A stretch of 23,790 nt of DNA from Hemicentrotus pulcherrimus (Eukaryota; Echinodermata; Echinoidea; Camarodonta; Strongylocentrotidae). Numbering within the stretch: the stretch's first letter is position 1; each line of letters starts with the position of its first letter. Where the stretch lies: NCBI GenBank assembly GCA_003118195.1, contig BEXV01000503.1:61696-85485 (forward strand), read 5' to 3'. The translations under genes were made by a program, and so were the position numbers. Below the pieces are notes generated by a model. It saw only the letters and a list, made by a program, of their open reading frames with translations. It was not told the DNA's origin and searched no databases. Shown in pieces: positions 22,601-23,790 of this stretch.

Positions 22601-22754
22601 GGGGGTGGGGCGCCTCTGGGTTTGGAGTACGGGGCATTCTTGGGTTTGGACCCAAAGAAGGGGACGTTGTCTTCCTCATCGGAAGATGCGCCGTTGAAGA
22701 CGGGCGTTTTGGGAGCTTTGTCGTCGGTGACGAAAGTGGAGGATTTGACAAGTG
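19143..22754 (-). CDS. Lebercilin-like protein, C-terminal ~320 residues (5' end outside window)
   Basis: Three exons can be joined on the minus strand: 22754-22476 (279 bases), 20220-20061 (160) and 19668-19143 (526, ending in TGA). Junctions are GT–AG and phases agree (1/2 and 2/1 splits). Exon A is Ser/Pro/Asn-rich with an acidic SSDEED patch. Exon B encodes an almost uninterrupted charged helix ending KKDILLAKMRELD, a likely coiled coil. Exon C starts KFTQPIENLHNGKP and holds TFGSYAPSFG, an acidic GGLFDDDDDGG run, an NPF tripeptide, an LPWEKK segment and a C-terminus FDDFDDDIEEVML. The charged helix, the ENLHNGKP segment and the SYAPSFG-like motif recall the lebercilin/LCA5 family of ciliary (axoneme and basal-body) coiled-coil proteins, whose N-terminal coiled-coil domain would lie off the right edge. 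The family call is from memory and uncertain; the exon structure is much firmer. Confidence 0.6.
19669..20060 (-). other. Last intron of the lebercilin-like gene
   Basis: 392-base intron with donor GTAAGT at 20060-20055 and acceptor AG at 19670-19669 (minus strand). It holds one TTAAAGGGGTCTGG sequence at 19786-19799 that looks like a single foldback-element end without a partner. Confidence 0.65.
20381..20399 (+). repeat. CA dinucleotide microsatellite
   Basis: About nine CA units ending at 20399, inside the large intron of the minus-strand gene. Confidence 0.85.
20600..21121. mobile_element. TTAA-flanked foldback element, family 2
   Basis: 522 bases with perfect 19-base terminal inverted repeats AGGTAATACAAAGTTTTGG, flanked by TTAA on both sides (20596-20599 and 21122-21125). 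There is no coding potential. Near its right end it holds a C run (21077-21099) interrupted by the single N of the window. It lies in the 2.25-kb intron of the minus-strand gene. Confidence 0.82.
21077..21099 (+). repeat. Poly-C run containing an N
   Basis: Some 23 bases of C with one ambiguous base at 21092. True length is unreliable, as homopolymers of this kind are often miscounted in assemblies. Confidence 0.9.
21499..22134. repeat. Direct repeats of ~56 bases bracketing the family 3 element
   Basis: The left copy (about 21499-21556) and right copy (about 22076-22134) share CAAAATATGAAT and ATGCTGTCAAGTTT in the same order and spacing, with roughly 48 or more matching positions. Between them are about 145 bases of local sequence plus the whole family 3 element. 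This may be a local duplication, or the terminal direct repeats of a larger insertion. Confidence 0.55.
21701..22063. mobile_element. TTAA-flanked foldback element, family 3
   Basis: 363 bases with 13-base terminal inverted repeats (AGGGGCATGTTCC at left, AGAGGCATGTTCC as the reverse complement at right), flanked by TTAA at 21697-21700 and 22064-22067. The interior is richer in GC and CpG than the surroundings and resembles neither family 1 nor family 2. The predicted short open frames inside are not coding. It sits in the same intron as family 2. Confidence 0.75.
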
Positions 22755-23790
22755 CTGCCAATTTAAAAGGAAGGTGGAAGATAGAGAAAAAGAGGTCTTG
22801 TGTTGGTGTTTTGAATATATTTGGTGATGGAGGAAAGGTCATACGATACAGTAGCATCCTTATCATTTTCAAAGACAAAAAGAGAAATAACGATCCAGTT
22901 GGAAGTACCGGGTATAAAGAATTAGGAAACAAATCTATGGCATTTTCAAAGAAAATAAATGTTGTGCGCAAGGGTCCAGATACTAGAGTCAAGAAAACTA
23001 ATACCCTATAATGGTATGGCTCTACATGTACATGTACATGTATGTGATTGTGATACCATTAGTATTTTTTAGTTTCAATTTAAAATATGGAAGAAAAAAA
23101 TGGAAAGTACGATATTCCCGCAAATTAGTCCGAAGTATCTAAATTGTACATGTATAGGAATTATCAACATGACATGTGTTTCCCTCTGCAAACACTCAAA
23201 TATAGCTCACTTCAAAATGTTGTTTCCTGCATTATGATTCAATGATCAACTCCCTTTGAAATGAAGCACATTTATATGCCAATCTACATCATCAATTTTA
23301 CACAAAAATGAAATGTATAATGGTCTACCTAAAATGACCCAACCATATTATCAAAAATGAGACATATATGTACAAACGATTTGATGTGAATACAAAAACG
23401 GGAACTGCATGTACAGAGGTGAAAGTTCATTTCTTGAATTTATATTAAATGCATTTTGGGTGGATAGAAAATGAAAGAAACATGGTTGATGAAATTCTAT
23501 AGGTTTTCATTACCGTATACAAGAGGTTGTGATGAGTTGAATGTTGTGACTTATGGAATTTTGAATGGAATGGATACAAATATATTTCAAGAGTAGGCAG
23601 CAAATGAATCTCACTGAAATGAAGATACTTCACAAAGTGACAAGAAACACGTATATATGCTTATTTTACTTTTTTCTTCTCCTCTATTTATTATAATTTG
23701 AATGCAACTGATAAGAACAAAAAGTAGCCTTTATTTTTTTTTCTCCAATATAAAGGAGTTGTAAATGAACAGGAGACAATTATACTGCCA
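22755..23790 (-). other. Intron or upstream sequence of the lebercilin-like gene
   Basis: Follows the acceptor TTGGCAG at 22761-22755 (minus strand). I see no further exon to the right edge. There is an ACATGTACATGTACATGTA run at about 23023-23041. The open frame that continues upstream of exon A is read-through of intron sequence. Confidence 0.55.

Noticed and set aside
22755..22992. N-terminal part of the 174-codon minus-strand open frame
   Set aside because: It lies upstream of a good acceptor, has intron-like composition and does not resemble the protein that follows.
22408..23011. Plus-strand open frames of 139 and 183 codons over exon A
   Set aside because: Shadows of the minus-strand exon 22476-22754; no domain, and the minus-strand splice sites and phases are consistent.

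Overview
The window is animal nuclear DNA, probably from a marine invertebrate. It is AT-rich, its genes are split into many short exons with GT–AG introns of roughly 200–800 bases, and it is full of short palindromic ACATGTACATGTA runs and small foldback transposons. An echinoderm (sea urchin or sea star) would fit well, but a mollusc or another marine invertebrate cannot be excluded from sequence alone. There is no bacterial-style organisation, no tRNA or rRNA gene, and no CRISPR array that I can see. A single N lies inside a long C run at 21092.

Two protein genes can be reconstructed, and they converge tail to tail. On the plus strand, positions 3289–13137 hold a complete coding sequence of 15 exons, 2280 bases including the stop, giving 759 residues. 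All exon phases join correctly by hand. It encodes an F-box/WD40 protein, the substrate-receptor type of SCF ubiquitin ligases: an acidic/Gly-rich N-terminus, a helical module like the one seen in FBXO16 and FBXW10, a long basic linker, a second copy of that module, the F-box, and seven WD repeats ending at the C-terminus. On the minus strand, 22754–19143 holds the last three exons (about 320 residues) of a second gene. It has a low-complexity, acidic and Lys/Glu-rich coiled-coil C-terminus that I tentatively assign to the lebercilin (LCA5) family; its 5' exons lie beyond the right edge. The stop codons are about 6 kb apart, and that gap holds 3'UTR signals and transposon debris.

Layout: 1–3234, upstream region with a purine microsatellite, two small TTAA-flanked foldback elements and the 5'UTR acceptor of the F-box gene. 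3235–13137, the F-box/WD gene; its introns hold pyrimidine tracts, a TA-flanked foldback element and a diverged local duplication. 13138–19142, convergent intergenic and 3'UTR sequence with a 366-base foldback element and a roughly 300-base long inverted repeat. 19143–22754, the lebercilin-like gene end; its 2.25-kb intron holds two further TTAA-flanked elements. 22755–23790, intron or upstream sequence with no recognisable exon.

The two most interesting signals are (i) two copies of one W-N-x2-Q-R helical module in a single F-box/WD protein, and (ii) several unrelated-looking non-autonomous elements that all sit between TTAA tetranucleotides, three of them beginning TTAAAGG. This suggests that one TTAA-targeting transposase family mobilised all of them.
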